DNA of 20,254 nt from an uncultured Oscillospiraceae bacterium (GTDB taxonomy: Bacteria > Bacillota > Clostridia > Oscillospirales > Oscillospiraceae): contig CAJUPG010000033.1 in NCBI GenBank assembly GCA_910588455.1, forward strand, positions 1 to 20,254. Direction: 5' to 3'. Below the pieces are notes generated by a model that was not told the DNA's origin, did no database searches, and saw nothing but the letters and a program-made list of their open reading frames with translations. Every line of letters starts with the position of its first letter. Position 1 is the stretch's first letter. The translations under genes and the position numbers were made by a program. Positions 6,984 through 15,936 of this stretch are shown piece by piece.

Positions 6984-8884
6984 AAAAATTCCTCCCCTCC
7001 AGAGCAGTCGGAAATATCCCAGATATAGGCGCTGTACCCGGGCACGAAGAGGACGGTTCCCGCCCGCCTCCGGGAGCAGGGGAGGCGCACGCCCTCCGGG
7101 TGGGTCGCCAGCAGGGGCCGGGGCAGGTCCTCCAGATCCAGACGGAGCTTGGCCTCCTCCTGGCCGGAGTTAAACACGCACAGCACCCGCTCCCGGTCCA
7201 GGGTCCGGGTAAAGGCCAGCAGACCGCCCTTCCCGGCCAGGTAGCGGATGTCCCCCCGGCGCAGCGGGTTTGTCTGCCTGCGCAGGGTTCCCAGAGCGGT
7301 AAACCACTCCAGCAGCTCCCGGTCCTCATGTCCCCAGGGGAAGGTCCGGCGGTTGAAGGGGTCCTCAAACCCCTCCATACCCACCTCGTCCCCGTAGTAC
7401 ACCGTGGGGGAGCCGGGGAAGGCAAACAGCAGCGCGGAGGCGATTTTCAGCAGGGCCTTGCCCCGCTCCATCTGCTCCGGGGTAAGCCGGTAGCGGGCCC
7501 GCCACTCCCGGTCCTGGCCTACGCCGGCCTCCTGAGCCCCCAGTACGGTAAGAATCCGGGCGGTATCGTGGGTGCCCAGGGCATTCATGGCGTTTTGGAA
7601 GGCAAAGGGCGGGTAGTTCTCCCGGATGGTCTCCATCTCCTCCACAAAGCGGTCCCCCTGGCGGGCGCACACGTAGTCCAGAATGGCGTTGCGCAGGGGG
7701 TAGTTCATCAGCCCGTCGCAGTGTCCCCCGAGAATGTGCTTGCGGCGCACGTCGTAGGCAATTTTGTTGGAGCCGTCCTCCCACACCTCGCCAATGACGA
7801 TCCCCTCCGGCTTTTCCGCCCGGACCGCCTGGTGGATGCCGGCAATAAAATCGTCGGGCAGCTCGTCGGCCACGTCCAGCCGCCAGCCGTCCGCCCCCGC
7901 CCGCAGCCACCGCCGGACCACCGAGTCCTCCCCGCCGAAGATGAACTCCCGGTAGGCCGGGTCTCCCTCGTTGACGGCGGGCAGGCTGTAGATCCCCCAC
8001 CAGCTCTCATACTGGTCGGGCCACTGGATGAACTGGAACCAGGAGCGGTAGGGGCTGTCCCAGCTCTGATGGGCGCCCGGCTCCGGGTAGAAGCCGTCGC
8101 CGTTGAAGTACCGGCTGACGAAGCCCGTGTGATTGAACACCCCGTCCAGAATCACCCGCATCCCCCGGCGGTGGGCCTCCCGGCACAGCTGGCGGAAGTC
8201 CTCCTCGGTGCCCAGCATGGGGTCGATCTTGTCGTAGTCCGCGGTGCCGTAGCGGTGGTTCTCCGCCGCCTCAAAGATGGGGCAGAAATACAGCGTCTCC
8301 ACCCCCAGCCGCTCCAGATAGGGCAGCTTCCAGAGAATCCCCCGCAAATCCCCGCCGAAAAAGTCCCGGTTGCGCACCTCCCCCCGCTCGTCGGGGCGGT
8401 ACTCCGGCTCCTCCTCCCAGCACTGGTGGACCCACCGTCCCCCCACCATCCCCTCCGGGTCGGGGATTTGGGTGCGGCAGAACCGGTCGGGGAAAATCTG
8501 ATAGCTCATACCCTGGCCGAACCAGTCGGGCACCTGCTCCGACCCGTCGTACACGGTGAGCTGATAGGTACCCAGGGAATGCTTCCGGCCCCAGAATCCC
8601 TGCAGCCGGAAGGTATAGAAAATCAGGCCCACGTAGTCCCCCACGCCCAGCTCCGCCTGATAGAGATCCTGGCTGCCCTCCAAGCCGCTCCAGACCAAGG
8701 GAATCCGGACCACCTGGTCCTCCCGGCCCTCGAACCGGGCCAGAAGCACGCCGCCGGAGAAGCCCTCCGCCCGCTGGGGACGCAGAGTAAACCGGACCCG
8801 CGTACCGGATGGGACCGCGCCGTAGGGGGTTTTGTACCGGGGGTCCCGGGGATTGTAAACTGCGTGGGCCTCTGGGTGGTTCAA
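6980..8884 (-). CDS. GH13 alpha-amylase family enzyme (neopullulanase/maltogenic type)
   Basis: A 634-residue cytoplasmic glycoside hydrolase with no signal peptide. An N-terminal beta-sandwich (about 1-115) precedes the catalytic barrel. The GH13 regions are visible: DGVFNH (247-252), GWRLDVAD (333-340) with nucleophile D337, GEVWED (365-370) with acid/base E366, and ALGTHD (435-440) with D440. Residues from about 560 form the C-terminal beta domain. The N-terminal domain plus barrel resembles GH13_20 neopullulanases and cyclomaltodextrinases, which cleave maltodextrins. It starts with TTG at 8884, overlapping the hemZ stop as TTGA, with GGAGG 8 bases upstream. A nearby ATG (AATGACAG) is in another frame, so TTG is the best start. 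An intracellular maltodextrin-degrading role is inferred. Confidence 0.92.
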   Translation of the reverse strand: MNHPEAHAVYNPRDPRYKTPYGAVPSGTRVRFTLRPQRAEGFSGGVLLARFEGREDQVVRIPLVWSGLEGSQDLYQAELGVGDYVGLIFYTFRLQGFWGRKHSLGTYQLTVYDGSEQVPDWFGQGMSYQIFPDRFCRTQIPDPEGMVGGRWVHQCWEEEPEYRPDERGEVRNRDFFGGDLRGILWKLPYLERLGVETLYFCPIFEAAENHRYGTADYDKIDPMLGTEEDFRQLCREAHRRGMRVILDGVFNHTGFVSRYFNGDGFYPEPGAHQSWDSPYRSWFQFIQWPDQYESWWGIYSLPAVNEGDPAYREFIFGGEDSVVRRWLRAGADGWRLDVADELPDDFIAGIHQAVRAEKPEGIVIGEVWEDGSNKIAYDVRRKHILGGHCDGLMNYPLRNAILDYVCARQGDRFVEEMETIRENYPPFAFQNAMNALGTHDTARILTVLGAQEAGVGQDREWRARYRLTPEQMERGKALLKIASALLFAFPGSPTVYYGDEVGMEGFEDPFNRRTFPWGHEDRELLEWFTALGTLRRQTNPLRRGDIRYLAGKGGLLAFTRTLDRERVLCVFNSGQEEAKLRLDLEDLPRPLLATHPEGVRLPCSRRRAGTVLFVPGYSAYIWDISDCSGGEEFL

Positions 8885-10341
8885 CTGTCATTCCTCCCGA
8901 AAAAAGCTGTAATCTCTGTTTTCTGCCCCAAAATCTTCTCCTTTGAGGCCAAATAGTCCTGGGGATACTTGGGGTTGGCCAAGCGGACAATCCGCTGTCC
9001 GTCCGGGCTGATGAGCTTGCTCACGCCCCCCGCCCCCAGAGAGAGGACGCTTTGCAGCTCCTCCATCATAACGATATTATAAAGACTCTCCTGTCCCGGC
9101 CTGCTCCATCCCACATTTTCCAGCGCGCCGGACATATATTTCTGCCGGTATAAGTAGTAGGGCCGGTATCCGGCGTCCCCCAGGGCCTGGATGGAGAAAT
9201 CCAGCATCCGGGCGGTCTCCGCTCCGCCGGGCAGTTCTCCGCCCCGCTCCATCAGGGCGGAGCCCTTTTTCAGGGCCAGGGTGTGTACCGTGATATTTTC
9301 CGGCCCCAGCTCCAGGATTCGCTCCAGAGAGTCCCGAAAGCCCGCAAAATTGTCCCGGGGCAGGCCGGCGATCAGATCCATATTGACGCAGCCGAACCCG
9401 GTTTCCCGGGCCAGGGCCCAGGCATCCAGAATGTCCTGGGCACAGTGCCTGCGCCCGATGGCGGCCAGCACCGGGTCCTGCAGGGTCTGGGGGTTGATGG
9501 AGATGCGGCCCACGCCCCGGGCCTTGAGAACCTCCAGCTTCTCCCGGGTGATGGTGTCCGGCCGGCCGGCCTCCACTGTGTATTCCGTACAGTCCGCCAG
9601 AGGGAGCCTCTCCCGGCAGGCGGCCAGCAGGCGGTCCAGCTGGGCGGCGCTCAGGGTGGTGGGGGTGCCGCCCCCCATGTAGAAGGAGCGCACCCGCAGT
9701 CCGGCCCGGTCCAGGGCCTCCGCCGCCGCGTCAATTTCCTCCAGCAGCAGCTCCAGATAGGGCTCCACCAGCTTCAGGGTTCTGCCCACGTCCGCGCTCA
9801 CAAAGGAGCAGTAGGCGCAGCGGGTGGGGCAGAAGGGGATACCCACATACAGGGAAATCTGGTCCCGCTCCAGAGACAGCTCCGCCGTCCGGCTGGCCTG
9901 GGCGCAGTCCGCCGCCAGCCGGGCCCGGAGGGGGGTGACGTGGTAGCGCTCCTCCAGCCGGGCCTGGGCCTGGGCCGGAGACAGCCCCTCCCGCAGATCC
10001 CGGGTGGGCAGCTTCACCGGCCGCACCCCGGTCAGGGCTCCCCAGGGGAGCGCATGGTCCAGCAGCGCACTGCCCGCCTGGTAGAAGGCCAGCTTCAGCG
10101 CTCCGGCCAGCTCCCGATACCCGGAGCCGGAGAGGGGGCTGCATCCCGCCGCCTCCCGGCCCTCCCAGGTCACCTGGGCGGAGACATGGCCCTCCGCAAT
10201 GCCAAATAGGGCGCAGGCTTCCCCCGGAAGGGCCGGCTCCTCCGGATATTCCGGCTTCTGGCCGGGGAAGAGGGTGAGCATCATCTGCTCCGCCGCGTAT
10301 TTATGCGCCCGGAGGCGCTCATCCCGGAAGTAGAGCTTCAT
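8881..10341 (-). CDS. hemZ: HemZ-type radical SAM coproporphyrinogen III oxidase-like protein
   Basis: A 486-residue radical SAM protein of the HemN/HemZ group. The 4Fe-4S motif is FCPTRCAYC, with C171, C175 and C178 (CxxxCxxC). MGGGTPTTL is the usual SAM-binding motif, and RISINPQTLQD and DLIAGLP follow as in HemN/HemW proteins. The N-terminal 160 residues match the extra domain of clostridial and Bacillus HemZ proteins. Members of this group have been linked to oxygen-independent coproporphyrinogen oxidation or haem handling; HemW-like members are haem chaperones, so the true activity is uncertain. It starts 3 bp after the stop of the metallo-hydrolase gene and overlaps the amylase start. 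This position in a recJ-rel-dtd-hydrolase-hemZ order is familiar from clostridia. Confidence 0.9.
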   Translation of the reverse strand: MKLYFRDERLRAHKYAAEQMMLTLFPGQKPEYPEEPALPGEACALFGIAEGHVSAQVTWEGREAAGCSPLSGSGYRELAGALKLAFYQAGSALLDHALPWGALTGVRPVKLPTRDLREGLSPAQAQARLEERYHVTPLRARLAADCAQASRTAELSLERDQISLYVGIPFCPTRCAYCSFVSADVGRTLKLVEPYLELLLEEIDAAAEALDRAGLRVRSFYMGGGTPTTLSAAQLDRLLAACRERLPLADCTEYTVEAGRPDTITREKLEVLKARGVGRISINPQTLQDPVLAAIGRRHCAQDILDAWALARETGFGCVNMDLIAGLPRDNFAGFRDSLERILELGPENITVHTLALKKGSALMERGGELPGGAETARMLDFSIQALGDAGYRPYYLYRQKYMSGALENVGWSRPGQESLYNIVMMEELQSVLSLGAGGVSKLISPDGQRIVRLANPKYPQDYLASKEKILGQKTEITAFFGRNDS

Positions 10342-10344
10342 GGA

Positions 10345-10956
10345 TTATTTCAGCGCTTCCAGTACAAAGACGTTGCTCACCCGCTCCCGGCCCAGGGTGG
10401 TGGTCCGGTCATGGCCGGGCAGCACCTGGTAGTCCCCCTCCAGCAAAGCCAGCTTTTTCAGGGAATCAAACAGCTGCTGGGTGTTTCCCCCGGGGAAGTC
10501 GGACCGGCCCATGGACCCGGCGAAGAGGGTATCCCCGGTGAAGAGCACGTCCTCCACCTTCAGAGTCACCCCGCCGGGGGTATGGCCGGGGGTGTGAATC
10601 ACATGGATGGTCAAACCGCCCAGAGCCAGCTGATCCCCGTCATTGTAATAATTCAAATCGGCGACCTGGTCCGCCAGGGGGACCACGTGAAACCCGGTGC
10701 CCCTGGAGTCGGCCTTGTGGAGATACACCTTGCTCTCCGGCAGGGTCTGGTGCAGCCGGGCCACGCCGCCGATGTGGTCGTAGTGGCCGTGGGTCAGCAG
10801 GATATACTCCACCCGCGCCCCTTCGGCCTGGATGGCCTCCAGAATATCCTGGGCCTGGTCGCCTGGGTCGATAATCGCGGCAGTATTGGTAGTTTCGTCA
10901 ATGAGAAAATAGCAGTTTGTGGCCAGCTCGCCCACCTGCATGGATTTGATCTTCAT
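10345..10956 (-). CDS. MBL-fold hydrolase, glyoxalase II-like
   Basis: A 203-residue metallo-beta-lactamase-fold protein of the small hydroxyacylglutathione-hydrolase type. The metal ligands are visible: HGHYDH (56-61), H125 in HTPGHTPGG, D142 in FTGDTLF and H182 in LPGHD. It would hold two metal ions and hydrolyse a thioester or similar ester; the physiological substrate is not evident. I chose ATG at 10956 because GGAGGG lies 5 bases upstream and MKIKSMQVGELATNCY is the usual N-terminus of the family. An earlier in-frame ATG would add nine residues without a comparable ribosome site. Confidence 0.92.
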   Translation of the reverse strand: MKIKSMQVGELATNCYFLIDETTNTAAIIDPGDQAQDILEAIQAEGARVEYILLTHGHYDHIGGVARLHQTLPESKVYLHKADSRGTGFHVVPLADQVADLNYYNDGDQLALGGLTIHVIHTPGHTPGGVTLKVEDVLFTGDTLFAGSMGRSDFPGGNTQQLFDSLKKLALLEGDYQVLPGHDRTTTLGRERVSNVFVLEALK

Positions 10957-10979
10957 GTTGTCCCTCCATAATATCATAC

Positions 10980-11045
10980 TCAATCAAATAAAGTTCTCAT
11001 AGCCGGACAGCTCCAGGGCCAGTCCGGGTTGGGCTGTACGACCAT
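10980..11045 (-). CDS. Possible 21-residue mini-ORF between dtd and the MBL hydrolase
   Basis: The gap of 112 bp between dtd and the hydrolase is the widest in this stretch of the run. It contains ATG at 11045 with a strong GGAGGGAG ribosome site about 8 bases upstream and a TGA stop at 10982-10980. The predicted peptide contains PNPDWPWSCPAMRTLFD. An earlier in-frame ATG at 11063 would add six residues but has no comparable ribosome site. The well-placed ribosome site argues for translation; the length argues for caution. It could be a leader peptide, a small protein, or a gene remnant, since another frame reads GLALELSGYENFI before a stop. Confidence 0.35.
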   Translation of the reverse strand: MVVQPNPDWPWSCPAMRTLFD

Positions 11046-11068
11046 TGTATCTCCCTCCTGCATCGTGA

Positions 11069-11509
11069 TTAAGCTTCCAGCTCAAATAAAATGGTCACCG
11101 GCCCGTCGTTGACGGAGGCCACCTGCATATCCGCGCCGAACTCCCCGTGCTCCACCCGGAAGCCCCGGCTCCGGCACTGGTCTATAAATTGCTCGTACAG
11201 AGGGATGGCCACATCCGGCTTGGCGGCCCCGGTGAAACCGGGGCGGCGGCTTTTGGTGTCGGCGTACAGGGTAAACTGGGACACCGCCAGGATCGCGCCC
11301 CCCACCTGCTCCAGATTCAGATTCATTTTGCCGGCTTCATCCTCAAAAACCCGCAGGTTGCAGATTTTTTCCGCCAGCTTGCTGCAAATCTCCGGGGTGT
11401 CGTTGGGGCCCACCCCCAGCAGGACCAGAAAGCCCTTTCCAATCTCGCCGTTTATGTGTCCCTCAATGGTCACGGAGGCGGAAGAAACGCGGGTTACCAC
11501 TGCGCGCAT
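11069..11509 (-). CDS. dtd: D-aminoacyl-tRNA deacylase
   Basis: A 146-residue Dtd protein that hydrolyses D-amino acids, and glycine mischarged on tRNA-Ala, from tRNAs as a proofreading step. It starts MRAVVTRVSSASVTIEG, as typical, and contains the two hallmark motifs: SQFTLYAD at 77-84, with active-site T80, and NDGPVT at 134-139, which provides the cross-subunit Gly-Pro that excludes L-amino acids. The length matches the family. It follows rel by 22 bp, the usual arrangement in Firmicutes. Confidence 0.96.
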   Translation of the reverse strand: MRAVVTRVSSASVTIEGHINGEIGKGFLVLLGVGPNDTPEICSKLAEKICNLRVFEDEAGKMNLNLEQVGGAILAVSQFTLYADTKSRRPGFTGAAKPDVAIPLYEQFIDQCRSRGFRVEHGEFGADMQVASVNDGPVTILFELEA

Positions 11510-11531
11510 AAAATCGCTCCTTATGATTTGA

Positions 11532-13757
11532 TTATTTCCCCGTGGCCCGCACCACCTGGTACACGCCCTGAATGTTGTTCAGCTTATTGATGATGGAGGA
11601 CAGCTCCTCCTTGTCCCGGACCTCCAGCTCGATGTGGACGATGGCATACCCGTCGGACATGGAGCGGGCATACAGAGCCGTCACCTTCACCTTGGCGGCG
11701 GACAGCACCATGGCCACGTCCAGGGCGATGCCGTCCCGGTCCTTGGCAGACAGCTCCAGATTGGTCTTGTAGTTGGGCAGGCCGCCCTCCACCCAGGACA
11801 CCCGCACCCAGCGGTCCTCCTCCCCGGGCTTGCGCCGGTCGGGGTCCGCGTTGGGGCAGTCCTGCCGGTGGACGGACACTCCGTAGCCCCGGGTGATGAA
11901 GCCCACCACCGGGTCCCCGGGCACGGGGGAACAGCATTTGGAGAATTTTACCAGGCAGTTGCCCAGGCCCTCCACAATAATGCCGGAGTCCGAGTGCTTG
12001 GGGGTCTTGCCGCCCCCGCCGGTAAAGCCGGGGATCACCATGCTTTCGGCGGTGGTCTTGGCGGCGGAGGCGATGCGCTCGGCCTGGAGCCGGCCCAGCC
12101 GCTGCAATTCGTCCTGGACCTGGGCCACGGTCTTGGAGGCGGTGGTCCCGCCGTAGCCGATGGCGGCGTACAGCTCGTCCAGGGTGCCCTGACGGACCTT
12201 GTGCAGAATATGGGGGAGCACGGCCTCGTTGGTCACCGCGTCCAGTTTCAGCCCCGCCCGGCGCAGCTCCGTCTCGAACATACTCCGGCCGGTGGCAATG
12301 TTTTCCTCCCGCTTCTCCCGCTTGAACCACTGGCGGATCTTGTTCCGGGCCTCGTTGCTCTTGGCCACCTTCAGCCAGTCCCGGCTGGGCCCCTTGGCGT
12401 TTTTGGCGGTGAGCACCTCTACAATGTCGCCGTTGGACAGGGCATGGTCATAGGGGACCATCCGGCCGTTGACCTTGGCCCCCACCATCCGGTTGCCCAC
12501 GGCGGAGTGGATGGAGTAGGCGAAGTCGATGGGGGTGGCCCCGGCAGGCAGGCTTTTCACATCCCCGTTGGGGGTGAACACGAACACCTCGTCGGCGAAC
12601 ATATCCACCTTCAGGGTCCGGACAAACTCCTCCGCGTCGGTGTCCTGCTGGCTCTCCAGCAGCTTGCGCACCCACTCAAAGTCGTGCTCCGTCCCCAGGT
12701 TTTTGTTGGCCATCCCCTGCTTGTATTTCCAGTGGGCGGCGATGCCGTATTCCGCCGTCTGGTGCATCTCCCACGTCCGGATCTGCACCTCGAAGGGGAT
12801 GCCCTCCCGGCCAATGACCGTGGTGTGAAGCGACTGGTACAGATTGGGCTTTGGGGTGCCGATATAGTCCTTGAACCGGCCCAGCACCGGGTTGAACATA
12901 TCGTGGATGCAGCCCAGCACGTTGTAGCACTCGGGGATGTCGTCCACAATCACCCGGAAGGCGTACAGGTCGAAAATCTCGTCCAGGGTCTTGTTCTGGG
13001 CGAACATTTTGCGGTAGATGGAGTAGGTGTGCTTCACCCGGCCATAGACCCTGCCGGAAATTTTCTCGTCGCTGAGCCGCCGGGCGATGCGCTGCTGAAT
13101 CCCCGCCAGAAAGTCCTCATGAGCGGCGGAGCGGGCGGCCAGCTCCATCTCAATCTCCTTATAGCCAATCGGGTCCAGGTAGCGCAGGGACAGATCCTCC
13201 AACTCCCACTTCAGCTTCTGCATTCCCAGGCGGTGGGCGATGGGGGCGTAGATCTCCATGGTCTCCAGGCTTTTTTCCCTCTGCTTGCTGGGGGACTGAT
13301 ACTCCATGGTGCGCATATTGTGCAGCCGGTCGCAGATTTTGATTAAAATCACCCGGATATCCTGGGCCATCGCCATGAACATTTTGCGCAGATTCTCCAT
13401 CTGCTGCTCTTCCTTGCTGGTGTAGTGGACCCGGGAGAGCTTGGTCACGCCCTCCACCAAGGCGGCCACCGGCTCGCCGAAGCGCTTGGCAATGTCCTCG
13501 TGGGTGGCCTTGGTGTCCTCAATGCAGTCGTGGAGCAGGGCGGAGATCACCGAATCCGGGTCCAGGTCCAGGTCGGCCACAATTTCCGCCACTGCCAGGG
13601 GATGGGTAATATAGGGGGACCCATCCTTACGCAGCTGTCCGTTGTGGGCGGAATCTGCGTAGGTGAACGCGGAAAACAGCCGCTGTGTATCCAAATCCGG
13701 GGCATAGGCTAAAATTTTATCCTCCAGCGCCTGGTAGCGGGCTAAAATAGGGTCCAT
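11532..13757 (-). CDS. relA: Bifunctional (p)ppGpp synthetase/hydrolase, Rel/RSH
   Basis: A 741-residue long RSH protein that makes and degrades the stringent-response alarmone (p)ppGpp. The N-terminal HD hydrolase is intact: H52, H76-D77 and E80-D81 in LLHDCIEDT, and D143/N147 in ICDRLHN. The synthetase has R240, RFKD at 294-297 (the RxKD form seen in bifunctional enzymes), D263 in EIFDLYAFRV, YQSLHTT at 307-313 and E323 in FEVQIRT. A TGS domain (about 386-450), helical region, cysteine-containing zinc-finger-like region (KCCSPVPGDP and HRQDC) and C-terminal ACT domain complete the ribosome-sensing half. The start ATG at 13757 follows GAGGTG. The gene lies 22 bp downstream of recJ. Confidence 0.97.
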   Translation of the reverse strand: MDPILARYQALEDKILAYAPDLDTQRLFSAFTYADSAHNGQLRKDGSPYITHPLAVAEIVADLDLDPDSVISALLHDCIEDTKATHEDIAKRFGEPVAALVEGVTKLSRVHYTSKEEQQMENLRKMFMAMAQDIRVILIKICDRLHNMRTMEYQSPSKQREKSLETMEIYAPIAHRLGMQKLKWELEDLSLRYLDPIGYKEIEMELAARSAAHEDFLAGIQQRIARRLSDEKISGRVYGRVKHTYSIYRKMFAQNKTLDEIFDLYAFRVIVDDIPECYNVLGCIHDMFNPVLGRFKDYIGTPKPNLYQSLHTTVIGREGIPFEVQIRTWEMHQTAEYGIAAHWKYKQGMANKNLGTEHDFEWVRKLLESQQDTDAEEFVRTLKVDMFADEVFVFTPNGDVKSLPAGATPIDFAYSIHSAVGNRMVGAKVNGRMVPYDHALSNGDIVEVLTAKNAKGPSRDWLKVAKSNEARNKIRQWFKREKREENIATGRSMFETELRRAGLKLDAVTNEAVLPHILHKVRQGTLDELYAAIGYGGTTASKTVAQVQDELQRLGRLQAERIASAAKTTAESMVIPGFTGGGGKTPKHSDSGIIVEGLGNCLVKFSKCCSPVPGDPVVGFITRGYGVSVHRQDCPNADPDRRKPGEEDRWVRVSWVEGGLPNYKTNLELSAKDRDGIALDVAMVLSAAKVKVTALYARSMSDGYAIVHIELEVRDKEELSSIINKLNNIQGVYQVVRATGK

Positions 13758-13779
13758 AGTGACACCTCGCTTCTGTATA

Positions 13780-15846
13780 TTATCCCTCCGCCCACCGGCG
13801 CAGGCGGCGCAAAATCTCGCTGGCCTCCAGGTCGATCTTGTGCTCTGGCCGGTGGAGCTGAATCTGGAGCTGATCCGCCCGGCTTTTCAGGGAGATAAGC
13901 CCCCGCTCCTGAAAGACCTCCAGACAAAGCTGCACGTGAATCTGGCCCTCCCGCCGGCCGGAGCGGCGGGCCACGCCCCTGGCAATCCGGGGGGCGGAGT
14001 CCTCCAGCACCGGGGCCTGGAGGCACTGGCGCTCCAGATACCGCCATAAATCGGCAAATTCCGTCCGGGTGGGCAGCAGTATCCGGGCCTCCGCCGGGGA
14101 GAGATTGCCCCCCTGGCGGTATTTTTCAAAGGCGGCCCGCTCCCACTGGGCCCGGGTGAGGGCGGGGCGCAGGTCAATGAGCTGGAGCTGAACGGTCCGG
14201 ATCCCGCGAAATTCGTTGATCTGGGGGGAGAAGGCCGCGTCCACCCGGCTGCCCAGGGATACGCCCAGCTCCTGGGCGTCGGCGGAGAAGAAGATGGCCT
14301 CCAGGGTGCTCCCCCGGGCCTCCAGCCGCAGCTTCAGGTGGCGGCCCCTGCCCACCTGGCTCAAGCCCGTCACCTGGGCTCCCAGCAGCGCCAGCACCGG
14401 CCGGGGACAGCCCTGTCCGCAGGGCTCCAGCCGGTCCAGCGCCTCCACATTGTCCACAGTAAGCTCTTCCGGCCTCACCGCCGCGTCAATCACCAGGGGC
14501 GGGGCAGCCGCCTGCTCCATCCGGCGCTCCCGGGAGATGGCCTGCCGCAGCCGCTGGGCCAGGGCGGGAATTTTCTCCTCCTGGACGGTGAAGCCGGCCG
14601 CCAGGGCGTGGCCGCCGAAGCCCTCCAGCAGATCCCCGCAGCTCTCCAGCAGCCGGAACAGGTTGACCCCGCCCCAGGACCGGCAGGAGCCCTTTCCCAG
14701 GCCCTCGTGGAGGCAGATCATAAAGGCGGGACAGCTGTACCGCTCGGACAGGCGGGAGGCCACAATGCCCACCACCCCCTGGTGCCAGGCGTCTCCGGCC
14801 AGAAGCACCGCCTCCTGCTGGGGAGCCCGGTCCAGCTGCTGGACACACTGCTGGAAAATATCCCCCTCAATGGCCTGCCGCTCCCGGTTCAGGCCGCACA
14901 GCTCCGCCGCCAGGACTTCCCCCCGGACCGGGTCCCGGGTGAGCAGCAGCTCCAGCGCCAGGGCGGCCCGGCCCATCCGGCCGGCGGCATTGATCCGGGG
15001 TGCCAGGGTGTATCCCACCAGGGAGGTGGTCAGGGGGCGGCCCTCCAGGCCCACCTCCCGCAGCAGCAGCCGCAGGCCCACCCGGGGAGTGCGCTCCAGA
15101 ATCTCCAGGCCCCGGGCTACAATGGCCCGGTTTTCCCCCTCCATGGGCATCACATCCGCCACGGTTCCCACCGCGGCCAGGTCCAGACAGCTCTCTAAAA
15201 CCGCCTCCCGCTCCTCCGGGGGGGTCAGGGCCAGGGCCAGTTTCAGAGCCACCCCCACCCCGGCCAGTCCGGAGAAGGGATAGGGGCAGTCGGCCCGGCA
15301 GGGGTCCACCACCGCCGCCGCCTGGGGGATGCGCTGTTTGCACTCATGGTGGTCGGTGACCACCACGTCCATCCCCAGCTCTCCGGCGAAGGCCACCTCC
15401 TCCACGGCGGTAATGCCGCAGTCCACGGTAATCACCAGGGAGACCCCTTCCCGGGCCAGATGCAGGGCGGCCTCCCGGTTCAGGCCGTAGCCCTCCTCCA
15501 GCCGGTCGGGGATATAGGGGACCACATCCAGCCCCCACCGGCCCAGGAAATCCGTCAGCAGGCAGGTGGAGGTGATCCCGTCCACATCGTAGTCGCCGTA
15601 CACCGCTGCCCGCTCCCCCCTCCGCCGGGCCAGCGCGATGCGCGCCACGGCCTTGTCCATGTCCCGCAGCAGCTCCGGGGGGTGAAGGGGCTCGTTTTTG
15701 GGGGAGAGCATCGCCTGGGCCTGCTGGGGTGTCCTGGCCCCCCGGGCCGCCAGCACGGCGGACAGCAGAGGGGACAGGCCGCCCTCCTCCAGCCGGGCGC
15801 GGGCCTTTTGGCTGGAGGGGCTCAGTTCCCAGTTTTGGTATCGCAC
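13780..15846 (-). CDS. recJ: Single-stranded-DNA-specific exonuclease RecJ
   Basis: A 688-residue RecJ nuclease, which degrades single-stranded DNA 5' to 3' in recombination and repair. The DHH catalytic motifs are present: YGDYDVDGITST (83-94), VDCGIT (141-146) and VTDHHE (163-168, DHH at 165-167). The DHHA1 part holds GFGGHALAAGF and the substrate loop reads GKGSCRS, with Cys where GSGRS or GSARS is usual, a small-residue change. An OB-fold region and a C-terminal extension of about 120 residues follow. The start is GTG at 15846 with GGGAG upstream; the nearest upstream ATG is in another frame. It is the first gene of the minus-strand run and has its own promoter region. Confidence 0.95.
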   Translation of the reverse strand: MRYQNWELSPSSQKARARLEEGGLSPLLSAVLAARGARTPQQAQAMLSPKNEPLHPPELLRDMDKAVARIALARRRGERAAVYGDYDVDGITSTCLLTDFLGRWGLDVVPYIPDRLEEGYGLNREAALHLAREGVSLVITVDCGITAVEEVAFAGELGMDVVVTDHHECKQRIPQAAAVVDPCRADCPYPFSGLAGVGVALKLALALTPPEEREAVLESCLDLAAVGTVADVMPMEGENRAIVARGLEILERTPRVGLRLLLREVGLEGRPLTTSLVGYTLAPRINAAGRMGRAALALELLLTRDPVRGEVLAAELCGLNRERQAIEGDIFQQCVQQLDRAPQQEAVLLAGDAWHQGVVGIVASRLSERYSCPAFMICLHEGLGKGSCRSWGGVNLFRLLESCGDLLEGFGGHALAAGFTVQEEKIPALAQRLRQAISRERRMEQAAAPPLVIDAAVRPEELTVDNVEALDRLEPCGQGCPRPVLALLGAQVTGLSQVGRGRHLKLRLEARGSTLEAIFFSADAQELGVSLGSRVDAAFSPQINEFRGIRTVQLQLIDLRPALTRAQWERAAFEKYRQGGNLSPAEARILLPTRTEFADLWRYLERQCLQAPVLEDSAPRIARGVARRSGRREGQIHVQLCLEVFQERGLISLKSRADQLQIQLHRPEHKIDLEASEILRRLRRWAEG

Positions 15847-15908
15847 AGCCGGTTCCGCTCCCTTCCCATTACGCTCCTGTCTCCTATTGCAGAAGTCAAA
15901 TAATAATT

Positions 15909-15936
15909 ATTATACCATTTTTAATAGGCGGGTCAA
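15909..15936 (-). promoter_or_regulatory. Proximal sigma-A promoter for recJ
   Basis: On the minus strand, -35 TTGACC (15936-15931) and -10 TATAAT (15914-15909) are 16 bp apart, starting transcription near 15902 and leaving a leader of about 55 bases before the recJ GTG. The -35 is preceded by TTTTTC, giving the same TTTTTCTTGAC element as in the metal-operon promoter. A perfect 12-bp palindrome TAATAATTATTA (15901-15912) overlaps the -10 and probable start site. Confidence 0.72.

Noticed and set aside
7100..8956. A 618-codon plus-strand open frame opposite the amylase gene
   Set aside because: Antisense shadow; no recognisable motif, low-complexity composition, and the opposite strand encodes a complete GH13 enzyme.
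11634..13346. A 570-codon plus-strand open frame opposite rel
   Set aside because: Antisense shadow of a fully intact Rel protein; His/Gly/Val-rich with no domain.
13780..15846. Loss of RecJ function because of GKGSCRS in place of GSGRS/GSARS
   Set aside because: The change is to another small residue and all DHH and DHHA1 motifs are intact, so there is no reason to call it inactive.
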